64,000 bases of DNA from Streptomyces hygroscopicus (GTDB lineage Bacteria > Actinomycetota > Actinomycetes > Streptomycetales > Streptomycetaceae), in contig NZ_LBMW01000023.1 in the NCBI RefSeq assembly GCF_026168105.1, positions 62,001 through 126,000 of the forward strand, in the 5' to 3' direction. A program made the translations under genes and the position numbers. A model generated the notes under the pieces. The model had not been told where the DNA came from. It was given only the letters and a program-made list of their open reading frames with translations, and did no database searches. Numbering within the stretch: the stretch's first letter is position 1; each line of letters begins with the position of its first letter. Of the stretch, positions 56,222 through 63,713 are shown piece after piece.

Positions 56222-57394
56222 ATGACTGCTGTGACCGGCCGGAAGGTTGCGATCGTCGGTGTGGCGCTGTCCGACTGCGGCCGGGTGGAGGAGGCGACGC
56301 CCTACGCACTCCACGCCCAGGCCGCCCGGCGCGCCCTGGCCGACGCGGGTCTGGACCGTACGGTGATCGACGGCTTCGCCTCGGCGGGGCTCGGCACCCT
56401 CGCGCCGGTGGAGGTCGCGGAGTACCTGGGCCTGCGGCCCACCTGGGTCGACTCCACGTCGGTCGGCGGCTCCACCTGGGAGGTCATGGCGGCGCACGCG
56501 GCGGACGCGATCGCGGCGGGCCGCGCCCGGGCGGTGCTCCTGGTCTACGGCTCGACGGCCCGCGCCGACATCAGAGCCGGCCGCCGCACGGGCAACCTCT
56601 CCTTCGGCGCCCGAGGGCCCCTCCAGTTCGAGGTCCCGTACGGCCACACGCTGATCGCCAAGTACGCGATGGCGGCCCGCCGCCATATGCATTCCTACGG
56701 CACGACGATCGAGCAGCTGGCCGCCGTGGCGGTCCAGGCGAGGGCGAACGCGGCGGCGAATCCGGGGGCGATGTTCCGCGAACCGATCACGGTCGACGAG
56801 GTCCTGTCCGGCCCGATGATCGCGGACCCGTTCACCAAGCTGCACTGCTGCATACGCTCCGACGGGGGCGCGGCGGTGCTGCTGGCGGCCGAGGAACTGG
56901 TACGGGACTGCCGTACGGCACCGGTGTGGGTACTCGGCGCCGGGGAGCACGTCTCGCACACGACGATGTCCGAGTGGCCGGACTTCACCGTGTCCCCGGC
57001 GGCGGTGAGCGGCAGGCTCGCCTTCGAGCGGGCGGGCGTGCGCCCTCAGGAGATCGACTTCGCGGAGATCTACGACGCCTTCACCTATATGACCCTGGTG
57101 ACGCTGGAGGACCTCGGCTTGTGCGGGAAGGGCGAGGGCGGGGCGTACGTGGAGAAGGGACGGCTGCTGGTGGAGGGCGGGGAGCTGCCGGTGAACACCG
57201 ACGGCGGCGGCCTCTCCGCCCAGCATCCCGGAATGCGGGGGCTGTTCCTGCTGGTGGAGGCCGCACGGCAGCTGCGGGGCGAGGCGGGCGCACGGCAGGT
57301 CCGCAAGAAGGGCGGCCGGCTGCCGGAACTGGCCGTGGCGTCGGGAACGGGTGGGTGGTTCTGCTCGTCGGGGACGGTGGTGCTGGGCCGGTAG
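56222..57394 (+). CDS. Thiolase-like protein (lipid-transfer/Ltp type), second copy
   Basis: 390 residues from ATG 56222. Same thiolase-like group as the protein at 47867 but clearly diverged: KVAIVGVALSDCGRVEEATPYALHAQAARRALADAGL, STSVGGSTWEVMAAHAADAIAAGRARAVLLVYGS with no Cys where thiolases have their nucleophile, then IDFAEIYDAFTYMTLVTLEDLGLCGKGEGGAYVEKG and LPVNTDGGGLSAQHPGMRGLFLLVEAARQLRG. The lost nucleophile and kept YDAFT and NTDGGGLSxxHPG argue for an aldolase-type reaction. The matching DUF35 gene is not adjacent but lies at 58890-59285 on the other strand under its own operator. No ribosome site: the operator touches the ATG. Confidence 0.88.
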   Translation: MTAVTGRKVAIVGVALSDCGRVEEATPYALHAQAARRALADAGLDRTVIDGFASAGLGTLAPVEVAEYLGLRPTWVDSTSVGGSTWEVMAAHAADAIAAGRARAVLLVYGSTARADIRAGRRTGNLSFGARGPLQFEVPYGHTLIAKYAMAARRHMHSYGTTIEQLAAVAVQARANAAANPGAMFREPITVDEVLSGPMIADPFTKLHCCIRSDGGAAVLLAAEELVRDCRTAPVWVLGAGEHVSHTTMSEWPDFTVSPAAVSGRLAFERAGVRPQEIDFAEIYDAFTYMTLVTLEDLGLCGKGEGGAYVEKGRLLVEGGELPVNTDGGGLSAQHPGMRGLFLLVEAARQLRGEAGARQVRKKGGRLPELAVASGTGGWFCSSGTVVLGR

Positions 57395-57442
57395 GCGGAC
57401 GGTACGGAGGAGGACGCCGGGCCCGGGAGCGATACTCGGGGC

Positions 57443-58108
57443 ATGGGAACGGAACTTCACGAGCTGCTCAGGTCCCTGCGGGTGTGGGACCCGGAGACCA
57501 CCGAGCTGCCCGCCTTCGACCCGGATACGGCACCCGGGAAGCCGCTGGCGCTGTTCACGGAGTGGTTCGCGGAGGCGGTGGCGGCGGGCCAGTCCGAGCC
57601 CCACACGATGTCGCTGGCGACCGCGGACGCGGACGGCACACCGGACGTCCGCATCGTGATGCTGCACGGCGCCGACGACGACGGCTGGACGTTCGCGACA
57701 CACGCGGACAGCCGCAAGGGCCGGCAGCTCGCGGCGAGGCCGTATGCCGCCCTCGCCTTCTACTGGTCCGTCCAGGGCCGCCAGATCCGGGTGCGCGGCC
57801 CGGTCACGGCCGCCCCGGTGGAGGAGGGGCAGGCGGATCTGCACGCCCGCTCGACCGGCGCGCTGGCCGCGGCGCTCACCGGCCGGCAGAGCGAAGTACT
57901 CGGCTCGGCCGAGGAGTTGGCGCGCGCGTCGGAGGAGGCCTGGGAGCGGGCGCGGCGCGAGCCGGAGGCCCCGGTCCCGTCCTGGACGCTCTACCGGCTG
58001 CGCCCGCAGGAGGTGGAGTTCTTCCAGGGGGACGAGAGGCGCCGGCACGTACGGCTCCGCTACCGCCGCACGGACGGAGGCTGGGCCAGGGAACTGCTGT
58101 GGCCCTGA
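57443..58108 (+). CDS. Pyridoxamine 5'-phosphate oxidase-like FMN protein (PdxH/PhzG type)
   Basis: 221 residues. Split-barrel FMN-binding signature: SEPHTMSLATADADGTPDVRIVMLHGADDDGWTFATHADSRKGRQLAARPYAALAFYWSVQGRQIRVRGPV (residues about 51-125). The C-terminal dimerisation segment is LYRLRPQEVEFFQGDERRRHVRLRYRRTDGGWARELLWP, ending in the LxP pattern of PdxH. PdxH makes pyridoxal phosphate; PhzG-type relatives oxidise other ring systems. The conserved PLP-site RL..RP ending is preserved, so vitamin B6 oxidation is the simplest guess. It lies 48 bases after the thiolase-like gene on the same strand and may be co-transcribed, but has no obvious role in the pathway. Confidence 0.88.
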   Translation: MGTELHELLRSLRVWDPETTELPAFDPDTAPGKPLALFTEWFAEAVAAGQSEPHTMSLATADADGTPDVRIVMLHGADDDGWTFATHADSRKGRQLAARPYAALAFYWSVQGRQIRVRGPVTAAPVEEGQADLHARSTGALAAALTGRQSEVLGSAEELARASEEAWERARREPEAPVPSWTLYRLRPQEVEFFQGDERRRHVRLRYRRTDGGWARELLWP

Positions 58109-58255
58109 CGGCTTCCAGGTCGCCGTCCTCGAACCCTCCACGGCGCGAAGTACGGCCGAGCGGTCACACACCGGGACGACGACCAGCGCGTTCTCCAGGC
58201 CCTTCTCCATCCCCCGTGCCCGACCGGCGCTGCGGGGCAAAGGGGGCGGAGGCTC

Positions 58256-58870
58256 CTACGGGACCACCGGCTCCGGATCGCTGGCGATCCGTGCGTGCAG
58301 ATGGACGTCCCTGAACCTGTCCTGCCGCCCCGCCTCGAACATCGCGCCGCGCAGTGTCCCCTCGTACGGGAAGCCGCACCGCTCCGCGATGCGGGACGCC
58401 TCGTGGCCGAGGGCATGGCCCAGTTCCAGGCGGTTCAGGCCCAGTTCGGTCAGGGCCCAGCGGGCGGCCACGACCAGGGCACGGGTGGCGACCCGGTTCC
58501 CGCGCGCCTCGGGAAGGACCCAGTATCCGACGCGGGCGACCCGGGCGACGCGATCGATCTCGTTGATGCCGATGTGCCCCAGCGTCGTACCACTCGCCGC
58601 GTCCGTGATCCGGAACGAGGCGCTCGTCCCGTTCGCGGCACCCGCCATTTTCGACCGCAGCGACTCCCGGGCACCGGCCATGTCCCGCACGATCCTGAGC
58701 GGCGTGTTCCACCGGGCGAAGTCCGGGTCGGTCAGCCCGCGGAACCAGGCGTCCAGCTGGGTCCGGGACTCCGGGTCCCAGGTGCCGAGCCGAAGGCCGT
58801 GGCCCTGCAGCTCGGGAAAGGGGCGGGGCGCGAGGGACCTCTCGTGTATGTCGGCCATCGGGCCATTCAA
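58256..58870 (-). CDS. GNAT-family N-acetyltransferase (RimJ/RimL-like)
   Basis: About 204 residues from ATG 58870; ATG 58858 (MADIHERSL) is an alternative. The GNAT fold of the RimJ/RimL branch: LQGHGLRLGTWDPESRTQLDAWF, FRITDAASGTTLGHIGINEIDRVARVARVGYWVLPEARGNRVATRALVVAARWALTELGLNRLELGHALGHEASRIAERCGFPYEGTLRGAMFEAGRQDRFRDVHLHARI. The acetyl-CoA phosphate loop is EARGNRVA. Such enzymes acetylate protein N-termini or small molecules. It sits between pathway genes but has no operator of its own and could be unrelated. Confidence 0.9.
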   Translation of the reverse strand: MNGPMADIHERSLAPRPFPELQGHGLRLGTWDPESRTQLDAWFRGLTDPDFARWNTPLRIVRDMAGARESLRSKMAGAANGTSASFRITDAASGTTLGHIGINEIDRVARVARVGYWVLPEARGNRVATRALVVAARWALTELGLNRLELGHALGHEASRIAERCGFPYEGTLRGAMFEAGRQDRFRDVHLHARIASDPEPVVP

Positions 58871-58889
58871 CCAACCACCACAGCTCCGC

Positions 58890-59285
58890 TCATCGGGTTC
58901 GGGGCCGGAACACGGGCATCCCCTCCCTGAAGGCCACCCCCAGCACCATCCCCACCCGCAACTCCTCCGCCGCGCACTCCACGACCTCGGTCATCATCCG
59001 CGGCCCCTCCGCGAGGTCGACCACGGCGGCGACGTACGGCACGCGGTTCCCGAAGGGCGGCAGGTCGTTGCGGTGGACGACGGACCAGGTGTAGAGGGCC
59101 GCCCGGCCGCTCGCCGGCTCCCAGACCACGTCCTCGCTCCAGCAGTGCGGGCAGAACTCCCGTGGATAATGATGGGCCCGCCCGCACGCCCCGCACCGGC
59201 GCACCAGCAGCCGTCCCTCCGCCGCCGCGTCCCAGTAGGTCCGTGTGAAGGCGTCCGCCTCCGGGAGGTCGAAGCGCCCGCTCAC
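58890..59285 (-). CDS. DUF35 zinc-ribbon/OB-fold protein, second copy
   Basis: 131 residues from GTG 59285, which overlaps the DoxX stop (GTGA). Zinc ribbon Cys31, Cys34, Cys45, Cys48 in RRCGACGRAHHYPREFCPHCWS, the same spacing as in the copy at 49037. OB-fold: SGRAALYTWSVVHRNDLPPFGNRVPYVAAVVDLAEGPRMMTEVVEC, then VGMVLGVAFREGMPVFRPR. Expected to form a complex with a thiolase-like protein. The nearest free one is at 56222-57394, which has no neighbouring DUF35 gene, so the two probably pair although transcribed from opposite strands, each under a regulon operator. Confidence 0.92.
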   Translation of the reverse strand: MSGRFDLPEADAFTRTYWDAAAEGRLLVRRCGACGRAHHYPREFCPHCWSEDVVWEPASGRAALYTWSVVHRNDLPPFGNRVPYVAAVVDLAEGPRMMTEVVECAAEELRVGMVLGVAFREGMPVFRPRTR

Positions 59286-59734
59286 CGGAACAGCCCCAGC
59301 GCGCCGTCCACCGACCATGTCTGCCACGACATCCCGAACAGCCCCACCAGCGAGATCAACGCCATCATCGAGTTCTGCCCCTGCTCGGCCCAGTCATGGA
59401 TCATGAGGATGAAGTACAGGACGTTGAGAAGCAGACCGCCGGCCAGGGCGACCGGGGTCAGGAAGCCCGTGATCAGGCCGAGTCCGAGGGCCAGTTCCGC
59501 GTAGACGACCACGTACGCCATCGTCCGCGGCCGCCTTGCCACCACCGTGGCGAAGCCGCTGCGCACCGCCGGCCAGCGGTGCTCGGCCGCGACGTCCGCG
59601 GCCCACGCAATACCGGTCCCCCGCTCGAACCACGCCTTCTTGTCCTTGTGCCGCCAGCTCTCCAGCCACCACAGCCCGAGCCCGATGCGCAGCACGGCAA
59701 GCCATTGCGCGCCCGTGAGCCAGATGGTGTCCAT
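59282..59734 (-). CDS. DoxX-family membrane protein
   Basis: 150 residues from ATG 59734 with GGGAGGGCGGG upstream; a longer frame to 59890 crosses the operator and is rejected. Four membrane helices in the DoxX layout: WLAVLRIGLGLWWLESWRHKDKKAWF, then MAYVVVYAELALGLGLITGFLTPVALAGGLLLNVLYFILMIHDWAEQGQNSMMALISLVGLFGM. DoxX proteins are quinone- or redox-associated membrane subunits in some organisms; here the role is not known. First gene of a two-gene unit with the DUF35 protein, directly behind operator copy 9, so it belongs to the regulon. Confidence 0.88.
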   Translation of the reverse strand: MDTIWLTGAQWLAVLRIGLGLWWLESWRHKDKKAWFERGTGIAWAADVAAEHRWPAVRSGFATVVARRPRTMAYVVVYAELALGLGLITGFLTPVALAGGLLLNVLYFILMIHDWAEQGQNSMMALISLVGLFGMSWQTWSVDGALGLFR

Positions 59735-59764
59735 GGAACGCCCGCCCTCCCACCTACAGAGTTT

Positions 59765-59779
59765 CTGACGGTACGTCAG
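59765..59779. promoter_or_regulatory. Regulon operator, copy 9: CTGAC-GGTAC-GTCAG
   Basis: Perfect arms with a near-symmetric centre, 30 bases upstream of the DoxX start. It is 226 bases from the divergent flavin monooxygenase start, so mainly serves the DoxX-DUF35 unit. Confidence 0.85.
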
Positions 59780-60005
59780 TTCAGCGCAGGTAGGGCGACC
59801 GCGCAAGACGCGTGCGGAGAGGAGCTCACACGCCCCGACCGTCCGGGCCCGGGGCTCCAAGGCGTGACCGGAATCACCGAACCACCACAACCGATCCGTC
59901 TACGCCACCGGCCCCACCCAGTCCTCCTACAGGCGTGATCGATTCGCAACCGATTTCGGTCTTGACCGAGACCCATCAACGATCAGCGTGGATACGCTCG
60001 CGCTC

Positions 60006-61205
60006 ATGGCCGACTCCACTGCTGCTTCGCCGCGTTCCTTGGTGCCGTCCCACGAGGACCGCCCGGTGTACGTCATCGGCGGCGGCCCGGGCGGACTCGC
60101 CGCGGCACACGCGCTGCGCGCCCGGGGCGTACGAGCCGTCGTCCTGGAGAGGTCCGATCGCATCGGGGCGTCCTGGCGGCGCCACTACGACCGGCTCCAT
60201 CTGCACACCACACGGCGCCTTTCGGGCCTGCCCGGGCTGCCGATGCCGCGGTCCTTCGGACGGTGGGTGGCGCGCGACGACGTGGTGCGCTACCTGGAGA
60301 AGTACGCCGAGCACCACCAACTGGAGATCGTCACCGGCGTCGAGGTCTCGCGCGTCGAGCCCGCCCCGGACGGCACCGGCTGGCTCCTGCACGCCACCGG
60401 CGGCCGTGAACTGACCGGAAGCGCGGTCGTCGTCGCCACCGGCCACAACCACACCCCGCACATGCCCGACTGGCCCGGACTCCAAGACTGTACCGTCGAG
60501 TTACTGCACGCCGGCGAGTACCGCAACGCCCGGCCGTACGCAGGCCGTGACGTACTCGTCGTCGGCGTCGGCAACACGGGTGCCGAGATCGCCGTCGACC
60601 TGGCGGAGGGCGGCGCCTCGCGCGTGCGGCTGTCGGTGCGCACCGCGCCCCATATCGTGCGCCGGTCCACCGCCGGTTGGGCCGCCCAGTTCACCGGGAT
60701 CCTCGTACGACGGCTGCCGGTGCGGCTCGTGGACCGGCTGGCCCGGCCGCTCGCGATGATCTGCCTCCCGGACCTGTCGGCACAGGGTCTGCCCCGGCCT
60801 GACACCGGGCTCTACTCCCGGGTCATCGAGGGCTCGATTCCCGTGCAGGACGTCGGGCTCGTCAAGGCCGTGCGCAAGGGGCGGGTCGAGATCGTGGCGG
60901 CCGTCGACAGCTTCGAGGGCGGCAAGGTGGTCCTCGCCGACGGCACCCGGATCGAGCCCGACGCCGTCATCGCCGCGACCGGGTACGTCCGCGCCCTGGA
61001 GGGACTCGTCGGCCATCTCGGTGTGCTCGACGCACGCGGCAGGCCGGTCGTCCACGGCGCCCGCTCGCCCCGCACCGCTCCCGGCCTGTTCTTCACCGGC
61101 TTCACCAACCCGATCAGCGGCATGTTCCGCGAACTGGCGATCGACGCCGAGAAGATCGCGAAAGCGGTGGCCCGCCACCGGGAGCGGAGCGGCGCGGCAC
61201 GCTGA
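60006..61205 (+). CDS. FAD/NAD(P)-dependent monooxygenase (FMO/Baeyer-Villiger-like)
   Basis: 399 residues from ATG 60006; a GTG at 59988 adds six residues. Two Rossmann sites: VYVIGGGPGGLAAAHALRARGVRAVVLERSDRIGASWRRHYDRLHLHT for FAD and DVLVVGVGNTGAEIAVDLAEGGASRVRLSVR for NADPH, joined by the VVVATGHNHTPHMPDWPG strand typical of flavin-containing monooxygenases. The C-terminus AVIAATGYVRALEGLVGHLGVLDARGRP and GLFFTGFTNPISGMFRELAIDAEKIA fits the class. A full Baeyer-Villiger fingerprint (FxGxxxHxxxW) is not evident; the related stretch reads TGHNHTPHMPDW. It would oxygenate a heteroatom or carbonyl group. A regulon operator is 226 bases away on the divergent side, so membership is uncertain. 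Confidence 0.9.
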   Translation: MADSTAASPRSLVPSHEDRPVYVIGGGPGGLAAAHALRARGVRAVVLERSDRIGASWRRHYDRLHLHTTRRLSGLPGLPMPRSFGRWVARDDVVRYLEKYAEHHQLEIVTGVEVSRVEPAPDGTGWLLHATGGRELTGSAVVVATGHNHTPHMPDWPGLQDCTVELLHAGEYRNARPYAGRDVLVVGVGNTGAEIAVDLAEGGASRVRLSVRTAPHIVRRSTAGWAAQFTGILVRRLPVRLVDRLARPLAMICLPDLSAQGLPRPDTGLYSRVIEGSIPVQDVGLVKAVRKGRVEIVAAVDSFEGGKVVLADGTRIEPDAVIAATGYVRALEGLVGHLGVLDARGRPVVHGARSPRTAPGLFFTGFTNPISGMFRELAIDAEKIAKAVARHRERSGAAR

Positions 61206-61254
61206 GCGCGGCCACCGCCTCAGCCACCGCCGCCGCACGGCTGCCCGTCGCCCG

Positions 61255-61352
61255 GCCACCCGATCCCCCGATCCCCCGATCCCCCGCCACCCGTGCCCCC
61301 GATCCCCGGTCACCCGCTCCCCCGATCCCGGTCACCCGGTCACCCGGTCACC
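61255..61352. repeat. Low-complexity C-rich repeats between the monooxygenase and synthetase genes
   Basis: CCCGATC and GGTCACCC units alternate in imperfect direct repeats (CCCCCGATC about six times, GGTCACCCG about four times). No gene covers the stretch; the following 60 bases hold operators 10 and 11. Confidence 0.7.
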
Positions 61353-61383
61353 CGCGGCCACGTCAGCGCCGTCACCTCCCTTC

Positions 61384-61398
61384 CTGACAAGGTGTCAG
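61384..61398. promoter_or_regulatory. Regulon operator, copy 10: CTGAC-AAGGT-GTCAG
   Basis: Perfect arms, the two copies here being 24 bases apart centre to centre, upstream of the NDP-forming acyl-CoA synthetase gene. Confidence 0.85.
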
Positions 61399-61407
61399 TT
61401 CAGTAAC

Positions 61408-61422
61408 CTGACAATGCGTCAG
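61408..61422. promoter_or_regulatory. Regulon operator, copy 11: CTGAC-AATGC-GTCAG
   Basis: Perfect arms, 34 bases upstream of the ATG at 61457, at the expected promoter position. It is the rightmost copy in the window. Confidence 0.86.
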
Positions 61423-61456
61423 TTGTTGAGCTGTCACACAGGAGCGGGGCGAACCG

Positions 61457-63682
61457 ATGCTTGGATCAACCCACGGCACCCTCACCACCGACTCCCGCCG
61501 GGCCCGGGTCGTCGCATGCGGTGAGCACCCCTCACCCGTGGTGCACGGCAGGCCCGCCGACGTCGGTGACCTCGACGTCAGCGGCCGGCCGCTGCACGCC
61601 GTCGTCCCCGATCTGGACCGGTTCTTCCGGCCCGAGTCCGTCGCCGTCGTCGGCGCGTCCGATGCCGAGGGGCGGCCCAACACCGGCATCACCCGGCAGT
61701 TGCTCGCCTGGGCCGAGCGGGTCGGCGCCCGGCTGCATCCCGTGCACCCCACCCGTGACTCCGTCTTCGGCATCCCCTGCTCCTCTTCGCTCGCGGACCT
61801 GCCCGAACAGGTCGATCTCGCCGTGCTGCTCGTCTCCGACCCGCTCCCTCTCGTCGAGGAACTCGGTGCGGCCAAGGTGAAGTTCGCCGTCGCCTTCGCC
61901 TCCGGTTTCGCCGAGACCGGCGCGGAGGGCGCGGCGGCCCAGGACCGGCTCGCCGCCGCCGTGGAGCGGACAGGGATACGGCTGCTCGGGCCCAACACCA
62001 ACCTCAACGCCTTCGAGCGGTTCCGGGACGACCTCGACGGACCCGCCGTCGCGCTCATCACCCAGTCCGGGCACCAGGGCCGACCCGTCTTCGCCCTGCA
62101 GGAGCTCGGCGTGCGGCTCTCCCACTGGGCGCCGACCGGCAACGAAGCCGACCTGGAGACAGCCGACTTCATCTCCTACTTCGCCGAGCGGCCCGAGGTC
62201 GGCGCCATCGCCTGCTACATCGAGGGGCTGAAGGACGGACGCTCCTTTCTCCTCGCCGCCGACCGGGCCGCCCGGCGCGGTGTGCCGGTCGTCGCGATCA
62301 AGGTCGGCCGCACCGAGGCCGGCGCCCGCACCGCCGCCTCACACACCGGCAAGCTGACCGGCGCGGACGACGTGGTCGACGCGGCGATGCGGCAGTACGG
62401 CGTGATCCGGGTCGACGGGCTGGACGAACTCCAGGACACCGCGGCGCTGTTGGCCCGGGCCCGCACCCCGGCTGCCGACGGCGTCGTCGTCTATTCGATC
62501 TCCGGCGGCACGGGCGCACACGTCGCGGATCTGGCGGCCGAGGCGGGGCTGCGTCTGCCGGTGCTGTCCGAGGCCAGGCAGGCCGAACTGCACCAGTGGA
62601 TACCCGAGTACCTGAGCGTGGCCAACCCCGTCGACAACGGCGGTCACCCGGTGGGCGACCGGCGCGGCCGGAAAATCATCGACTCGATCCTCGACGACCC
62701 GGAGGTGGGGGTGCTCATCTGCCCCGTGACCGGGCCCTTTCCTCCACTCAGCGACAAGCTTGTGCAGGACCTCGTGGACGCGGCGGAGCACACGGACAAG
62801 CTGGTGTGCGTGGTGTGGGGCTCCCCGGTCGGCACCGAGGCCGCCTACCGCGAGACGCTCCTCGGGTCCTCGCGCGTGGCCACCTTCCGGACCGTCGCGA
62901 ACTGCATCACGGCCGTCCGCGCCCACCTGGACCACCACCGCTTCGTCCACGGCTACCGCTCCCCCTTCGACGAGGCGCCCCGCACCCCCTCGCCGTCCTT
63001 CCGCAAGGCACACATGCTGATGCAGCCCGGGCAGCAGCTGAGCGAGCACGCAGCGAAACAACTCCTGCGGGCGTACGGCATCAGGGTGCCGCGCGAGCAG
63101 TTGGTGACCAGCGCGGCGGCGGCCGTACGCGCGGCGGGACTCGTCGGCTACCCGGTGGTGATGAAGGCGTCCGGCGCGCAGATCGCCCACAAGACCGAGC
63201 TCGGCCTGGTGAAGATCGGGCTGACCTCCGCCAGCCAGGTCAGGGACGCCTACCGGGAGTTGACCGACATCGCCCGCTACGCGGAGATCAAGCTCGACGG
63301 CGTCCTTGTGTGCCAGATGGTGGAGCGCGGCGTCGAGATGGTCGTCGGCTTCTGCCATGACCGGCTCTTCGGGCCGACGGTCACCGTGGGACTCGGCGGC
63401 GTGCTCGTGGAGGTGCTGCGGGACGCGGCCGTGCGCGTGCCGCCCTTCGGCGAGGAGCAGGCGCGGGCCATGCTGTCCGAGCTGCGCGGACGGGCCCTTC
63501 TGGACGGCGTGCGCGGGCGTCCCCCGGCCGATCTCGACGCGCTCGTCGAAGTGGTGCTCCGGGTGCAGCGCATGGCCCTGGAGCTCGGGGGCGAGATCGC
63601 GGAGCTGGACATCAATCCTCTGATGGTGCTGCCCAGAGGGCAGGGCGCCGTGGCGCTGGACGCGCTGGCGGTGTGCCGCTGA
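61457..63682 (+). CDS. NDP-forming acyl-CoA synthetase/acetate-CoA ligase-type fusion
   Basis: 741 residues from ATG 61457. Domain order as in ADP-forming acyl-CoA synthetases: a non-conserved head of about 50 residues, CoA-binding Rossmann domain (LDRFFRPESVAVVGASDAEGRPNTGITRQLL), succinyl-CoA-synthetase-like domain with IALITQSGHQGRPVFALQELG and KVGRTEAGARTAASHTGKLTGAD, a ligase/CoA-ligase domain (VVYSISGGTGAHVADLAAEAGLRLP), then the ATP-grasp domain from about residue 525 (HAAKQLLRAYGIRVPREQLV, GYPVVMKASGAQIAHKTELGLVKIGL, EIAELDINPLMVLP). It joins an acid to CoA with release of ADP, reversibly, or handles an unusual dicarboxylic or acyl substrate. Two operators lie upstream; an enoyl-CoA hydratase gene follows. 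Confidence 0.9.
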   Translation: MLGSTHGTLTTDSRRARVVACGEHPSPVVHGRPADVGDLDVSGRPLHAVVPDLDRFFRPESVAVVGASDAEGRPNTGITRQLLAWAERVGARLHPVHPTRDSVFGIPCSSSLADLPEQVDLAVLLVSDPLPLVEELGAAKVKFAVAFASGFAETGAEGAAAQDRLAAAVERTGIRLLGPNTNLNAFERFRDDLDGPAVALITQSGHQGRPVFALQELGVRLSHWAPTGNEADLETADFISYFAERPEVGAIACYIEGLKDGRSFLLAADRAARRGVPVVAIKVGRTEAGARTAASHTGKLTGADDVVDAAMRQYGVIRVDGLDELQDTAALLARARTPAADGVVVYSISGGTGAHVADLAAEAGLRLPVLSEARQAELHQWIPEYLSVANPVDNGGHPVGDRRGRKIIDSILDDPEVGVLICPVTGPFPPLSDKLVQDLVDAAEHTDKLVCVVWGSPVGTEAAYRETLLGSSRVATFRTVANCITAVRAHLDHHRFVHGYRSPFDEAPRTPSPSFRKAHMLMQPGQQLSEHAAKQLLRAYGIRVPREQLVTSAAAAVRAAGLVGYPVVMKASGAQIAHKTELGLVKIGLTSASQVRDAYRELTDIARYAEIKLDGVLVCQMVERGVEMVVGFCHDRLFGPTVTVGLGGVLVEVLRDAAVRVPPFGEEQARAMLSELRGRALLDGVRGRPPADLDALVEVVLRVQRMALELGGEIAELDINPLMVLPRGQGAVALDALAVCR

Positions 63683-63713
63683 GGCCCGGATCAGCCGACT
63701 CAAGAAACGGAAC

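Noticed and set aside
58109..58255. Possible minus-strand gene starting near 58207 or 58240 (MEKGLENALVVVPVC...)
   Set aside because: It runs antisense into the pyridoxamine-oxidase-like gene and has no coherent family sequence after the first 30 residues.
22758..61422. KstR or KstR2 operators (known mycobacterial sterol regulons)
   Set aside because: As I recall them, those motifs are built on AAC...GTT and CAAG...CTTG; the palindrome here is CTGAC...GTCAG.
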